NCBI GenBank assembly: GCA_029250885.1
Contig: JAQXEK010000038.1
Span: forward strand, 1 to 64,000
DNA length: 64,000 bases
From: Planctomycetota bacterium
GTDB lineage: Bacteria > Planctomycetota > UBA1135 > GCA-002686595
Direction of reading: 5' to 3'
This document shows positions 9,269 to 18,249 of this stretch, piece after piece (positions within the stretch are counted from its first letter, which is position 1; each line of letters opens with the position of its first letter). The translations under genes and the position numbers were made by a program. Below the pieces are notes generated by a model, which saw only the letters and a program-made list of their open reading frames with translations, searched no databases and was not told the origin of the DNA.

Positions 9269-10192
9269 CTAGCGATTCATTGCGCCGATCAGGAGCTGAA
9301 GGGACTCCCAAGCGTCGCCCTTGAGGTCCTTGCGCCCGAGCATGGCCCGGGGGTGATGGATCGCCACTGTGGGGATGCCCTTATAATGTAGGAGTTTGCC
9401 TAGGAAACCGCCGCTCTTGGGCGCCCCGTCGAAGAGGGCCTTGGCGGCGCCGGCCCCAAGGGTGACGATCGCCTCTGGCCGCAGCAGCTGGATTTCCCGT
9501 GCTAGCCATTGGCCGCAGGCAGCGGATTCCTTTGGGCTCGGGACGCAGCCGGGGGGCAGGCCGCACTTGACCGCGGAAGTCGTGTGAACTTCTTCTACTT
9601 TTAGTCCCATTCCAGCCGTCGTGATCTTCATGAGGAGCTGTCCTGCCTTTTCATCAAGTGATTTTCCGCGGGCGGCCTCGGCCGGACCGATGTGGTCGGT
9701 GATGTAGAGCAGCTTAGGGCGGGCGGCGCCCGTCCCAAGGATCGCACCCGAGCGCTCGGGGCTCGCGCCGAGGGAGCAGCTTGCACAGACGCGTATCTGA
9801 TCGCGAAGGATCTCCAGGTTGCCGGCCACAGGGCCGACGGAGGAGCTTGGCTGGCTTTCTCGGCTGTTCTGGGGCCGTTTAGGCGTGTTTTGGGAATCCC
9901 GGGTGGGGCTCGGGGCCGCCGCGGAGGCACCGGGCTGGGCCGGGCGGGGAGCGGAAGCTTGTGGCGCCGGCTCTGGGGGAGCTTTGGGGGTCAAGACAGC
10001 GGGGCTCTGGGCGTGAGGCGCTGTGGCCTCGGTCTCCGCAGTCGTTGCGGACGCAGCGGGCTCCTCGAGGGCCGCGGTCCGCTTGCCTCCCCAACGCTTG
10101 CGGCGCTGGACTTCCATGCGCAGTGCCCGGGTTGCGGCGGCGAGCTCGGCCTGGGGCCCTAGGCCGGTAGTGGGGTGGTTTTCGCTTTCCAT
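9269..10192 (-). CDS. uracil-DNA glycosylase superfamily protein with altered active-site motif
   Basis: This 307-residue protein has a Pro/Ala-rich, probably disordered N-terminal half (about residues 40-120) and a C-terminal UDG fold. Four cysteines spaced as in iron-sulfur family 4/5 enzymes are present: C136 and C139 (CASC), C210 (KC) and C226 (AAC). The region after KC reads GLPPGCVPSPKE, like the usual CRPPxNRxPxxxE. VTLGAGAAKALF and the HHPRAML stretch (usual HPS) follow. The usual GEAPG loop is replaced by TDHIGPAE, so the activity may differ from classic uracil excision. It lies about 145 bases after mtaB on the same strand and may share its transcript. Confidence 0.8.
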   Translation of the reverse strand: MESENHPTTGLGPQAELAAATRALRMEVQRRKRWGGKRTAALEEPAASATTAETEATAPHAQSPAVLTPKAPPEPAPQASAPRPAQPGASAAAPSPTRDSQNTPKRPQNSRESQPSSSVGPVAGNLEILRDQIRVCASCSLGASPERSGAILGTGAARPKLLYITDHIGPAEAARGKSLDEKAGQLLMKITTAGMGLKVEEVHTTSAVKCGLPPGCVPSPKESAACGQWLAREIQLLRPEAIVTLGAGAAKALFDGAPKSGGFLGKLLHYKGIPTVAIHHPRAMLGRKDLKGDAWESLQLLIGAMNR

Positions 10193-10337
10193 AGTGATCG
10201 CTACAGGCTACAGGCCGAGCGGGATTTCGCACAAGCCAACTTGTGGAAGTCCCCTGGGCGGCAAAAATCGGTGATCCGGGGAGCCCTGGCTGGGGCCGCT
10301 TGAGTGCTCGGTGGCCTTGTATATGGGGTGGACCTGC

Positions 10338-11801
10338 TCAGAGCAGGGGGAGGGCTCCGCCGATGCCCAAGTGCACGGTGCCCGGGGAAATCTGGGGCAG
10401 CTGTTTGGGCGCGCCGGGAAGATGCCCCAATAGACGTCCTTGGGCACGCTCTAGTCGGACTTGGAAGAGCCCTCGCCGGGCTTGCTCCGTGGGGAATTTT
10501 TCAAGGAGGTGAGCCGCCGATGGAGCGGTCAGTTCCACGCGCTGGTAGCGCCCCGAGAGTCCGGTGAATCCCTCCTCTAAAAGAAGCGAGTCTTGGCTGC
10601 CCTCTAGGCTGGTTTGGAACTGCGCTTGGAGCTCACGCGCGACCTCGCCTAGGGCGGCGCGACGCTCGCGGACGGCACTTGGATGGGGCAGCTTCTTCAT
10701 GGACGCCGCGGGGGTACCCGGGCGCGCCGAAAAGGGAAAGACGTGGATTCTTGAAAACCCGATTTGGCGCACTGTGTCTAGGGTATTAGCGAATTCAGTG
10801 TCTCCTTCGCCGGGAAATCCGACCAGCAAATCTGCGGAGAGTGCAGGCTTGTCGAGGGCCGCTTGGACACGCTCAACCGAGGCCATGTACTCGGCCGTGT
10901 CGTACCAGCGATTCATTGCCCGCAGCACCTTGTCGTCACCGGATTGCATGGGCATGTGCAGGTGTGCTGCGATGCGCTCGGGGCGGGCGGCCATCAGGGC
11001 CAATAGTCTGTCGTCAACCTCCGTGGCTTCGATAGAGGACAGTCGCAATCGCCAGCCGCCATTTGAGCCCGCCGGCAGGTCCATTTCAACGGCCGCAAGA
11101 GCCTCCATGAGGTCGGCCAGTTCCGCGCCGATGTCCTCGCCCCAGTGGCCGATATGGATGCCGCACAAGACGATCTCCCGGTGCCCTGCGGACAGCAGCC
11201 GCTTGACCTCGGCCGTGAGCTCGGGAATCGTCCGCGAGGTGCTCTTGCCGCGGACCCTCGGAATGATGCAGAAGGCACAGGCCTTGTTGCAGCCATCTTG
11301 TATTTTTAGGAAGGCCCGAGTGTGGCCGCTAAATTCGGTAATGCCCGAGGGAATGCCGAGCTCCTCTGGGGTGACCTCCTCACCGAGCTCCTTAAGAAAG
11401 TGCACCGGCAGCTTGGCCTCGCCGTTGCCGAAGACCCACTCGACGTTGGGTAGCTCCCGTAGGAGCTCGGGCTCGGACTCAGCGAGGCAGCCAGTGACGG
11501 CGACCCGGGCATCGGGCTGCTCGCGGCCGATGCGCCGGATCAGTTGGCGCGCCTTGCGGCCGGCCTCAGCCGTAACGGTGCAGGTGTTCACCACGACGAC
11601 GTTCGGGGTTTGGATCGCACCCTTGGCGGACTCGCTCCAGCCCCGTCGTCGTAGGGTCTCCCGCAGGACCTGAGTGTCGTATTGGTTGGCCTTGCAGCCA
11701 AAGGTGACAAATCGCACAGACTGCGATTGCGTATCGTTTTCGGGTTTTATCTGGGAATTGGACACGGCGGAACAGCGCTGAGTGGTGGGCGCGCGGGCCA
11801 T
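10338..11801 (-). CDS. mtaB: tRNA t6A37 methylthiotransferase MtaB
   Basis: MtaB adds a methylthio group to N6-threonylcarbamoyladenosine at tRNA position 37, using two 4Fe-4S clusters. The 488-residue protein (ATG at 11801) opens with the UPF0004 domain, whose cysteines are in FGCKANQYD, NTCTV and VTGCL. The radical-SAM site is CNKACAFC. FGCKxNQ separates MtaB from MiaB and RimO. A weak TRAM-like C-terminal part follows. An in-frame ATG at 11882 would add 27 Arg-rich residues and collide with the divergent gene's start. The gene is divergent from the TPR lipoprotein at 11882 and upstream of the UDG-like gene. Confidence 0.92.
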   Translation of the reverse strand: MARAPTTQRCSAVSNSQIKPENDTQSQSVRFVTFGCKANQYDTQVLRETLRRRGWSESAKGAIQTPNVVVVNTCTVTAEAGRKARQLIRRIGREQPDARVAVTGCLAESEPELLRELPNVEWVFGNGEAKLPVHFLKELGEEVTPEELGIPSGITEFSGHTRAFLKIQDGCNKACAFCIIPRVRGKSTSRTIPELTAEVKRLLSAGHREIVLCGIHIGHWGEDIGAELADLMEALAAVEMDLPAGSNGGWRLRLSSIEATEVDDRLLALMAARPERIAAHLHMPMQSGDDKVLRAMNRWYDTAEYMASVERVQAALDKPALSADLLVGFPGEGDTEFANTLDTVRQIGFSRIHVFPFSARPGTPAASMKKLPHPSAVRERRAALGEVARELQAQFQTSLEGSQDSLLLEEGFTGLSGRYQRVELTAPSAAHLLEKFPTEQARRGLFQVRLERAQGRLLGHLPGAPKQLPQISPGTVHLGIGGALPLL

Positions 11802-11881
11802 GGGCCGGCGGCGGCGGTGCTGCACAGGATACTCAAAATGGGACCGTAGACTGAAGCCTCGCGGCGGGTAGAATGGGGCCA

Positions 11882-13246
11882 ATGACTTTGCTAGCAGAAA
11901 TACGGTGGCCGCGCGGCCAATCTACCCAGGGAGCGCTCCGCCTTCGTGCATTTGCTTTTAGCTTGGGGCTATTTGCGGGTAGCTGTGGTGGGGACATTGA
12001 GCCGGAGGATCCGGGCACCGTCGCTGCTTCGGGCTCGGGCGGTGGTCAGACCCTGATCTTGGCGCCCATGGTGGACTCCGAGCCCCGGTCCCTAGACCCA
12101 CGGCTGCTCGGCGCGCGCAGGGCCCTAGCCGCGGGCCAGGCTTCCAGCGCCCGAACCCAGCTGGACCAGCTCGCCGGCGCCGCCGGCGTGGAGGGCCCCC
12201 TTTTGGAGGCGCGCCTTGCCCTGTGGAGCCGGGAAGTGGTCGAGGCCCTAGCCGCCGTTGAGCGCGCCCGAGCCTTGGCGCCGGCCGACAGCCGCGTTTT
12301 TGCGACAAGCGCTGAGATCCTGGCGGTCACCGATCGCGGTGCGGACGCCGAACAGGAGATCCTGGACGGTATCGAGGTCGCGGGCCTGACCCCGGACCTG
12401 CGCCGGGCCCAAGGCGTGCGTATGTTGTTCCAATCTGGCCGTGGGCCCGCAGCCCTAGGCCTGCTCGAAGCCGCCCTGGAGGCGGACCCCGACCTCCCCT
12501 ACATGGATTGGCCCCTCTCCCAGGCCTACCTGCTGACGGCCCGGGCTGACCTGGGCCAGGCCGGTGGCGCGGCGGCGGTCGAGCACGCCCTGCTCGCATT
12601 GCAGTACGACTCGAGCCTGAACGAAGCCTATGTCGTGCTTGGGGACGGCTACGGGGGCATCTTGGATTTCACCTCGTCTCTGGAGGCCTATCGCATGGCG
12701 GCCGAGGCGGGCATCGACGTGACCCGCGAGCTGGTGGACACGCACCTGCGGGCAGGGATGGCCGCGCGCATGCTGAAGGACGACCGCTCGGCGACTCATC
12801 ACTATCTCGCCGCCCGGGACTTCGGCGTGTCGGACCTCGAGCTCGGCTCTGGGGCTGATTATCTGGCCGGTCGTGCGAATCTAGCCATGAAGCGGGCGGG
12901 CCAGGCGGACATTGATGGTGACCTAGACCTTGCCGAAGAGCACCTCGAGGAGGCCATCAACTTAGATCCGAGCAACTTCGAGGCTCTGCATTACCTGGCC
13001 GAACTGCGCTTTGGTCGGGGGGCTTTTGACGGTGCGGCCATCGCTTGGGAGGTTCTGCTCGGCTTTGAGAGTGCAGCTGGCCAGGGAAAGCTCAGCCAGA
13101 CGCACCTAAACCTGGGACGGGCTCTGGTGAAGGCAAAGCGTGCCAAAGAGGCCCGTGGATACCTGCAGACCTACCTAGATCGGTGGCCCGAGGGAGCCTT
13201 TGCGGACCAGACCCGAGAGATGCTTGTCCGACTCCCTGTTCAGTAG
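11882..13246 (+). CDS. TPR repeat lipoprotein
   Basis: The 454-residue product has a lipoprotein signal (FAFSLGLFAGSC) and then several helical repeat pairs: ARALAPADSRVFATSAEIL, ALLALQYDSSLNEAYVVLG, and LEEAINLDPSNFEALHYLAEL, a near-consensus TPR. No catalytic motif is seen, and it is probably an envelope scaffold. An ATG nine bases earlier (11873) is in frame and cannot be excluded; neither start has a clear ribosome site. The gene is the first of a plus-strand run with the SPOR-like gene 38 bases later. Confidence 0.75.
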   Translation: MTLLAEIRWPRGQSTQGALRLRAFAFSLGLFAGSCGGDIEPEDPGTVAASGSGGGQTLILAPMVDSEPRSLDPRLLGARRALAAGQASSARTQLDQLAGAAGVEGPLLEARLALWSREVVEALAAVERARALAPADSRVFATSAEILAVTDRGADAEQEILDGIEVAGLTPDLRRAQGVRMLFQSGRGPAALGLLEAALEADPDLPYMDWPLSQAYLLTARADLGQAGGAAAVEHALLALQYDSSLNEAYVVLGDGYGGILDFTSSLEAYRMAAEAGIDVTRELVDTHLRAGMAARMLKDDRSATHHYLAARDFGVSDLELGSGADYLAGRANLAMKRAGQADIDGDLDLAEEHLEEAINLDPSNFEALHYLAELRFGRGAFDGAAIAWEVLLGFESAAGQGKLSQTHLNLGRALVKAKRAKEARGYLQTYLDRWPEGAFADQTREMLVRLPVQ

Positions 13247-13284
13247 GGCTCCCATACCCCATACTGATTGAGACGATCCTCGCC

Positions 13285-13959
13285 ATGAAGCAAGACCCCA
13301 ACCTATTCGACGCATTCCTGCGCGTTGACAACAAGCGCACCAGTGCACAGGCTCCGGCGAAGGCGAAGGTGAAGGGGGCTGGGCTCAGCTTGCCTGAGGT
13401 CGAACAGAAGTGGGTGCTTGGCGGGGGCGCTACGGTGCTGATTCTGCTGATCTTTTTAGGTGGTTTCTTCTTCGGAAGGATTACGGACGGAGAGGCCCAG
13501 GCCAAGGGCCCGGCCACCGTGGAAAAACCACTGGAAAGGGGGACCCCATCCTTGGGGCTCCGAGGTAGCAAAGGTGGCCAAGGCGCGCCCGTTCGGGGCT
13601 CCCAGAGCACCGGGGCCGCCACAAATCCGGGATCGGGAGATTATTCGCCTGTTTCCGAGTCCCGGGGGCTTTACAAGAGCACAAATCGTTTTACCGTCTT
13701 GGCGATCACGTACACAGACCAACCGTCTCTCGAGAGCCGGGCCAAGGAAATTGCCGAATACCTGCGCGCTCAGGGCTTCCCAGCATTTGACCCGGTTGGA
13801 CGAGACGGCAGCATCGAGATCCTTGTGGGGGCGACCCCAACGCGAGGAGAACTCAGTGCTATCTTGAGTCGCCTGCGTGTGACCAAAGGGCCCAATGGAC
13901 GTTCTTACGACTTCGAGACGGCCTACATCGACAACATAGACAATCACACCGACCGCTGA
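13285..13959 (+). CDS. single-pass membrane protein with SPOR-like C-terminal domain
   Basis: The protein has 224 residues from ATG 13285. A cytoplasmic N-terminus (1-42, Lys-rich) is followed by one membrane helix (about 44-64, GGGATVLILLIFLGGFFFG), a Gly/Pro/Ser linker, and a C-terminal domain of about 90 residues. That domain (YKSTNRFTVLAITY, AEYLRAQGFPAF, IEILVGATP) resembles SPOR domains, which bind denuded glycan strands at division sites. The architecture matches FtsN/DedD-type proteins. The SPOR call rests on pattern (aromatic beta strand, LRAQGF-like helix, VGxxPTRxE) and is tentative. A start 102 bases upstream would overlap the preceding gene. Confidence 0.6.
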   Translation: MKQDPNLFDAFLRVDNKRTSAQAPAKAKVKGAGLSLPEVEQKWVLGGGATVLILLIFLGGFFFGRITDGEAQAKGPATVEKPLERGTPSLGLRGSKGGQGAPVRGSQSTGAATNPGSGDYSPVSESRGLYKSTNRFTVLAITYTDQPSLESRAKEIAEYLRAQGFPAFDPVGRDGSIEILVGATPTRGELSAILSRLRVTKGPNGRSYDFETAYIDNIDNHTDR

Positions 13960-14028
13960 AGCAAGCACCTTAGCCCTCTGCAGGGGGCAGCTTTGCTCGG
14001 CCGGTGCTAACCACCCCTTATTGCAGCC

Positions 14029-14259
14029 ATGTCCATTCACAGAAGCCTCAAAGGCGTCAACACCCTTGTTGGTGAGCGCAGTGTCCTAACCCGCGTAGAG
14101 CGCATTCAGCAGCTTGCCAAGGAAGGCAAGTTTGACGAGTCCAGCTCTTCCGTCTGGGGCCTGCCCAAGGTGCGCACGAAGTTCACCGTGACCAGCGGCA
14201 AGAAAGCAACGGCGCTGAAGGAAGCTCGCGATGAAGCCATCGCAGCCGAAGGCAAGTAG
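14029..14259 (+). CDS. PVC-type small basic protein
   Basis: This 76-residue basic protein starts MSIHRSLKG and contains SVLTRVERI, FDESSSSVWGLPKVRT and a Lys-rich end. This pattern, MSxHxSLK then NVLTRxERI then VxGLPKVK, is the small basic protein family known from Chlamydiae, Verrucomicrobia and Planctomycetes (TIGR04137). Its function is not known; size and charge would suit RNA or ribosome association, which is inference. No Shine-Dalgarno sequence precedes the ATG. It is the best taxonomic marker in the window. Confidence 0.88.
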   Translation: MSIHRSLKGVNTLVGERSVLTRVERIQQLAKEGKFDESSSSVWGLPKVRTKFTVTSGKKATALKEARDEAIAAEGK

Positions 14260-14344
14260 CCTCGCGGGCTAACGCCTACCCAAACTCGAGCCTACCGGGC
14301 AGTTCTGCAGGTCAGGATTTGCCCCATGGCCCCTGGAGGAATCG

Positions 14345-15130
14345 ATGGATTCGATCCCCACTGGAGCTTCGGCTCCCCTGCTTGAGGTCTTCGCTTCCTA
14401 CCAGGGCGAGGGCCTCTTCGTTGGTGAACCCCAGACGTTTCTACGCCTAGGTGGGTGCCCCCTACGCTGCCGGTACTGCGATACGAAGCAGTCCTGGGCC
14501 GTCCCCGATCGAGATAGCGATGGCTGGGTGACGCCCTTCGCCGCCTTGATTCAGGTCGCCGAGCACGAGCTGCGCGAGGGCCCCGGTCATCGGCCCATCG
14601 CGGTGACAGGTGGCGAGCCGCTGATGTGGCCGGACTTCCTGCTCGGCCTAGGGGACGTGGCGGGGGATCGGCCCCTGCACCTGGAAACTGCCGGGCACGA
14701 CTGCGACGCTCTCGAGCGTGTGCTGCCCATCTTCGATCACCTGAGCCTGGACTTAAAGCTGGCCTCGGATCTCTCCCAGCCTGCTCCTGGACTGCCCTAT
14801 TCTGCTGAGGATTGGGACGCCCTGCGCCCACGCCAGCTGCGGCTCGCCACAGAGCATCTCGGTCGCGGCGGTACCGTCTCAATCAAGCTACTTGTCACCA
14901 AGCACTGCCTATCGCCCGACTCGGACTCCATGGATCCGATTTTGGACGATCTCAAGCGTCTTGGCCCCAATCTACCCCTCTTTATCGCCCCCGAGAGTCC
15001 CTCGGATGCGCGCGCTCCTTTTGGTAGGGACGTGCTCCAAGGCGTGGATCAACTTGTGGCCGCTGCACTTGAGCGCGGCCTGTCTCCTCGTGTTTTGCCC
15101 CAGATGCACCGTGCCCTTGGGGTGCGCTGA
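14345..15130 (+). CDS. queE: 7-carboxy-7-deazaguanine synthase QueE
   Basis: QueE is a radical-SAM enzyme that converts 6-carboxy-tetrahydropterin to 7-carboxy-7-deazaguanine in queuosine/preQ0 synthesis. In the 261-residue protein the iron-sulfur cysteines are C38, C42 and C45 (C-x3-C-x2-C in GGCPLRCRYCDTKQSW), preceded by SYQGEGLFVGEPQTFLRLGG, the substrate-side signature. TGGEPL follows. A GGAGG site five bases before the ATG supports the start. The der gene begins six bases after the stop, so the two are likely co-transcribed. No other queuosine gene lies in the window. Confidence 0.93.
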   Translation: MDSIPTGASAPLLEVFASYQGEGLFVGEPQTFLRLGGCPLRCRYCDTKQSWAVPDRDSDGWVTPFAALIQVAEHELREGPGHRPIAVTGGEPLMWPDFLLGLGDVAGDRPLHLETAGHDCDALERVLPIFDHLSLDLKLASDLSQPAPGLPYSAEDWDALRPRQLRLATEHLGRGGTVSIKLLVTKHCLSPDSDSMDPILDDLKRLGPNLPLFIAPESPSDARAPFGRDVLQGVDQLVAAALERGLSPRVLPQMHRALGVR

Positions 15131-15136
15131 CCTGCT

Positions 15137-16525
15137 ATGTCCAAAAAGAACCCCCTGATCGCCATTGTGGGCCGCCCCAACGTAGGCAAGTCGACCCTGA
15201 CCAACCGCTTGGCGGGGCGACGTGTCTCCATCACCGAGCCTACCGCCGGTGTGACCCGGGACCGCATTTCCGTACCGGCGACCCTGCGCGGCGATGCTGG
15301 GGATCGCGTGGTCGAGCTTATCGATACAGGCGGCGTTGGCATCGTAGACCGGGACGACCTTGGTCCCCACGTGGAGGGCCAGGTCAAGACGGCCGTCGCC
15401 GTGGCCGATTTGGTGCTGTTCTTGGTGGATGCCCGGGACGGAGTCACGCCCCTGGACGAGGAGGTCGCGCGCATGCTGCGCGGCGCTGAGCAGCCCGTCT
15501 TGCTGCTGGCAAACAAGGCCGAGTCCGAGACGATCGAGTGGGAGCTTGGCGCATTCCGGAAGCTCGGGATGGAGCGCCCGCCCATGCCGATCAGCGCCCA
15601 GAACAACATCAACCTGGACGAGCTCGTCGAGGAGATCTGCGACAACCTGCCCGAGATCACCGAAGAGGAAGGCCGCATCGAGCCAACCTTGAAAGTGGCG
15701 ATTGTGGGCCGAAGGAACGCTGGAAAGTCCACTTTGACCAATGCCTTCGTCGGGCATGACCGCGTGATCGTCTCCGAGATTCCGGGCACGACCCGAGATG
15801 CCGTGGACGTGCTGATCGAGCGCGATGGCGAGACCTTTATGGTCATCGACACGGCCGGCGTGATGAAGAAAAAGAAGATGGACGACGCCGTCGCTTTCTA
15901 CAGTGATGCCCGCGCCCACAAAGCCGTGCGCCGGGCCGATGTGGTGATTCTACTTTTCGAAGCCGAGCGCCCTTTGTCCGCCCTCGAGAAGCGGCTGGCG
16001 CGTTTCGTCGTCGACCACCACAAGCCCCTCGTTCTCGGTGCCAACAAGTGGGACCTAGTGGATGACGAGATCACCCCCGAGGACTTCCGCGACTACCTGG
16101 ACAAGGAGCTACCCGGCATCCGCTTCGCGCCGGTGGCCTTCCTCTCGGCTAAGCACGGCACGGGGATCTGGGAGACCATGGGCTTAGCCCGCGAACTCTA
16201 CCGTCAGTCCTCGACACGCATCAACACCGGCGAGCTGAACAATGTCCTCAAGGACGCCCTCAAGGCCCGTGTCCCCACGTCCAAGGGCTACCGAGTTCGG
16301 GTCTACTTTGCGACCCAGGTCGAGGTCAATCCGCCGACCTTCGTGTTGTTTGTCAACGACCGCAGGCTAATTGGCAAGGAGTGGCTGCGCTACCTCGAAA
16401 ACCGTCTGCGGGAGAACTTCGACTTTGAGGAGGTCCCGATCCACATCATCGTGCGCAACCGCGAGCGCAAGCAACTTGCGCCGATCGCCGAGCGGTATCC
16501 CGAGAAGAAGCCGGGGAAGAAGTAG
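15137..16525 (+). CDS. der: ribosome biogenesis GTPase Der (EngA)
   Basis: Der is a double-GTPase needed for assembly of the 50S ribosomal subunit. Residues 8-16 carry the first P-loop (GRPNVGKST) and a second GTPase domain starts near residue 185 with GRRNAGKST. Guanine-recognition motifs NKAE and NKWD are visible, followed by a KH-like C-terminal domain (VPTSKGYRVRVYFATQVEVNPPTFVLFVN). At 462 residues it has the usual length. It ends with a Lys-rich tail. Confidence 0.97.
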   Translation: MSKKNPLIAIVGRPNVGKSTLTNRLAGRRVSITEPTAGVTRDRISVPATLRGDAGDRVVELIDTGGVGIVDRDDLGPHVEGQVKTAVAVADLVLFLVDARDGVTPLDEEVARMLRGAEQPVLLLANKAESETIEWELGAFRKLGMERPPMPISAQNNINLDELVEEICDNLPEITEEEGRIEPTLKVAIVGRRNAGKSTLTNAFVGHDRVIVSEIPGTTRDAVDVLIERDGETFMVIDTAGVMKKKKMDDAVAFYSDARAHKAVRRADVVILLFEAERPLSALEKRLARFVVDHHKPLVLGANKWDLVDDEITPEDFRDYLDKELPGIRFAPVAFLSAKHGTGIWETMGLARELYRQSSTRINTGELNNVLKDALKARVPTSKGYRVRVYFATQVEVNPPTFVLFVNDRRLIGKEWLRYLENRLRENFDFEEVPIHIIVRNRERKQLAPIAERYPEKKPGKK

Positions 16526-16613
16526 GGCCCCCAAAGATTGCGGGTGAGCTTCATAATTAAGATTCACGCCCTTACTCCCGACATTCGGTTCCTGATTCGG
16601 GCACAATGAGGTG

Positions 16614-17141
16614 ATGAATCACTCCACCCTTGCCTGCTTAGCCCTAGCGTGCATTTCCCTAGGGACTAGCTGCAGTAGCGCCCCGGAAGAGCCGGATCCC
16701 GCGTGGATTCAGGAATTCGTGGTGGCGCCCTCTGAGCGGCTGCTGTGGGACACGACGGTCCAGACCCTTGGGCGCCTCGGCTATCCCGTGGGTGCATCGG
16801 CGGATCCAAACGCGATGACAATCACGACCGGCTGGAAAAACCAGCTTTCGCCCTTCCAGGGCGACGGATTCCGGAACCAGGCGGATGTCGCCATGGCGTT
16901 TGACACCGAAAAGGGCGGGTGGTTCGTGGATGTGCGCATCAAGCACCAGGTTAATATGGCCTTGGTGCGTCCCCTGGACCCCGCCTATGCGGAGTGGGAG
17001 TGGCGCGCGGACGACCAATGGGAGGCCGCGATTATCTTGCAGCACGTCCAGGCGGCTTTCCCGGCCCAAGCGATCTTTGACGCCGAGCGCGAAGCCGCTG
17101 GCCCAGCTTCGCATCTAGCCCCCAAGACAAGCGGCCAGTAG
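16614..17141 (+). CDS. small lipoprotein of unknown function
   Basis: This 175-residue protein has a lipoprotein signal (ACLALACISLGTSC) followed by SSAPEEPDP. The ATG at 16614 was chosen because GAGGTG lies immediately before it; a GTG three bases upstream would also work. The mature part is a compact alpha/beta-looking domain (LLWDTTVQTLGRLGYPV, then GWFVDVRIKHQVNM, WEWRADDQWEAAIILQHV). It resembles domains of small assembly lipoproteins in general outline, but I recognise no family. It lies 16 bases before the glycan exporter permease and may be co-transcribed with it. Confidence 0.65.
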   Translation: MNHSTLACLALACISLGTSCSSAPEEPDPAWIQEFVVAPSERLLWDTTVQTLGRLGYPVGASADPNAMTITTGWKNQLSPFQGDGFRNQADVAMAFDTEKGGWFVDVRIKHQVNMALVRPLDPAYAEWEWRADDQWEAAIILQHVQAAFPAQAIFDAEREAAGPASHLAPKTSGQ

Positions 17142-17157
17142 GCTCGATTTCGTTCCC

Positions 17158-18246
17158 ATGAGTGACACATCTACGCCCCCCGTAGAGCCGGACGCGCCCG
17201 TCGCCGCCGGTCCAGACGACGGTCCAGCTTGGACCACCTCCAACCCGACGCGGTTGATGGAGATCATGCAACGCCTCGTGGGCTTCCCCTGGATGCTTGC
17301 CAAGCACAGGGATCTGGTCACCAGCAGTGTGCGCCGAGAGCTGGGCGCAAGGTTCCAGGGAACCCTACTGGGCTTCCTGTGGCCCCTGGTGCACCCGCTG
17401 TTCATCTTCGCGGTCTACTACTTCATCTTCACGAAGCTACTCAGCTTTAAGATGCCCGACCTGGACGAATCCCAGGAGTCGGCCATGGGGGTGTACATGT
17501 TTATCGGCGTGGTGGTCTGGGCTGCCTTTGGCGAGAGCCTGGTGCGCGGCTGCAACATCATTGTCGAGAACGGCAACTTGATCAAAAAGCTAGCCTTCCC
17601 CACGGAGACCCTGCCCCTGAACGTGGTCTTGGTGAACGTTGTGACGATGCTCTTCGGCATTGCGATGTTCCTCGTGGCGACCTACACGACGACTGTCTGG
17701 CCGGCACCTGGAGTACTGCTGGTCTGGATTCCGGTTCTGATCTTTCTGCAGGTCATGTTCACTTATGGGCTCGTCCTGCTGCTCTCCAGCATGCAGGTCT
17801 TTCTGCGGGATACGGCCCAGGTTATCTCGATTCTGGTGACGGTTTGGATGTTCCTGACACCGCTCTTTTGGGTGCCCGAGGCCATTCCTCAGATCGCGGC
17901 CTACTACCCGTACATCGAAGCAAACCCGATGAACCACATCGTGCACGCCTGGCGCGAGGTGCTGATGGGGGTGGAGCCGGTGCTCCAGTCCGTGATGGAC
18001 TTCACGAACAACAACGCGATTCACTTTGAGAACGTGGCGATCACCCAGCAGGTGGCCGAGCTTACCGCCGCGGGCGCACCCGCCGCTGACATCGCAGCCC
18101 TCGAGGCAAGCAAGTGGCCCGTGCTGGACTTCAAGCCCAACATGGTCAACTCCATCCGCACCTTCAGCTATTGGGCCTTTGGTTCTTTCCTGCTCGGCTT
18201 CATCTTTTTTGGGTTCGCCCAACGCCGCTTCGCGGACGAGGTCTAA
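17158..18246 (+). CDS. wzm: ABC-2 type polysaccharide export permease (Wzm-like)
   Basis: This 362-residue membrane protein belongs to the ABC-2 permeases that export O-antigen, capsule or teichoic-acid type polymers from the cytoplasm. A cytoplasmic N-terminus with an amphipathic segment precedes SSVRRELGARFQGTLLGFLWPLVHPLF, the family start of the first helix. Several more helices follow, with the conserved PLFWVPEAIP stretch. A roughly 60-residue loop between the last two helices (DFTNNNAIHFENVAI to DFKPN) is longer than usual and probably periplasmic. The ATPase partner begins three bases after the stop. Confidence 0.9.
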   Translation: MSDTSTPPVEPDAPVAAGPDDGPAWTTSNPTRLMEIMQRLVGFPWMLAKHRDLVTSSVRRELGARFQGTLLGFLWPLVHPLFIFAVYYFIFTKLLSFKMPDLDESQESAMGVYMFIGVVVWAAFGESLVRGCNIIVENGNLIKKLAFPTETLPLNVVLVNVVTMLFGIAMFLVATYTTTVWPAPGVLLVWIPVLIFLQVMFTYGLVLLLSSMQVFLRDTAQVISILVTVWMFLTPLFWVPEAIPQIAAYYPYIEANPMNHIVHAWREVLMGVEPVLQSVMDFTNNNAIHFENVAITQQVAELTAAGAPAADIAALEASKWPVLDFKPNMVNSIRTFSYWAFGSFLLGFIFFGFAQRRFADEV

Positions 18247-18249
18247 ACC

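Noticed and set aside
14972..15919. 315-codon minus-strand frame
   Set aside because: It is antisense to queE and der, both firmly identified. No independent evidence supports it.
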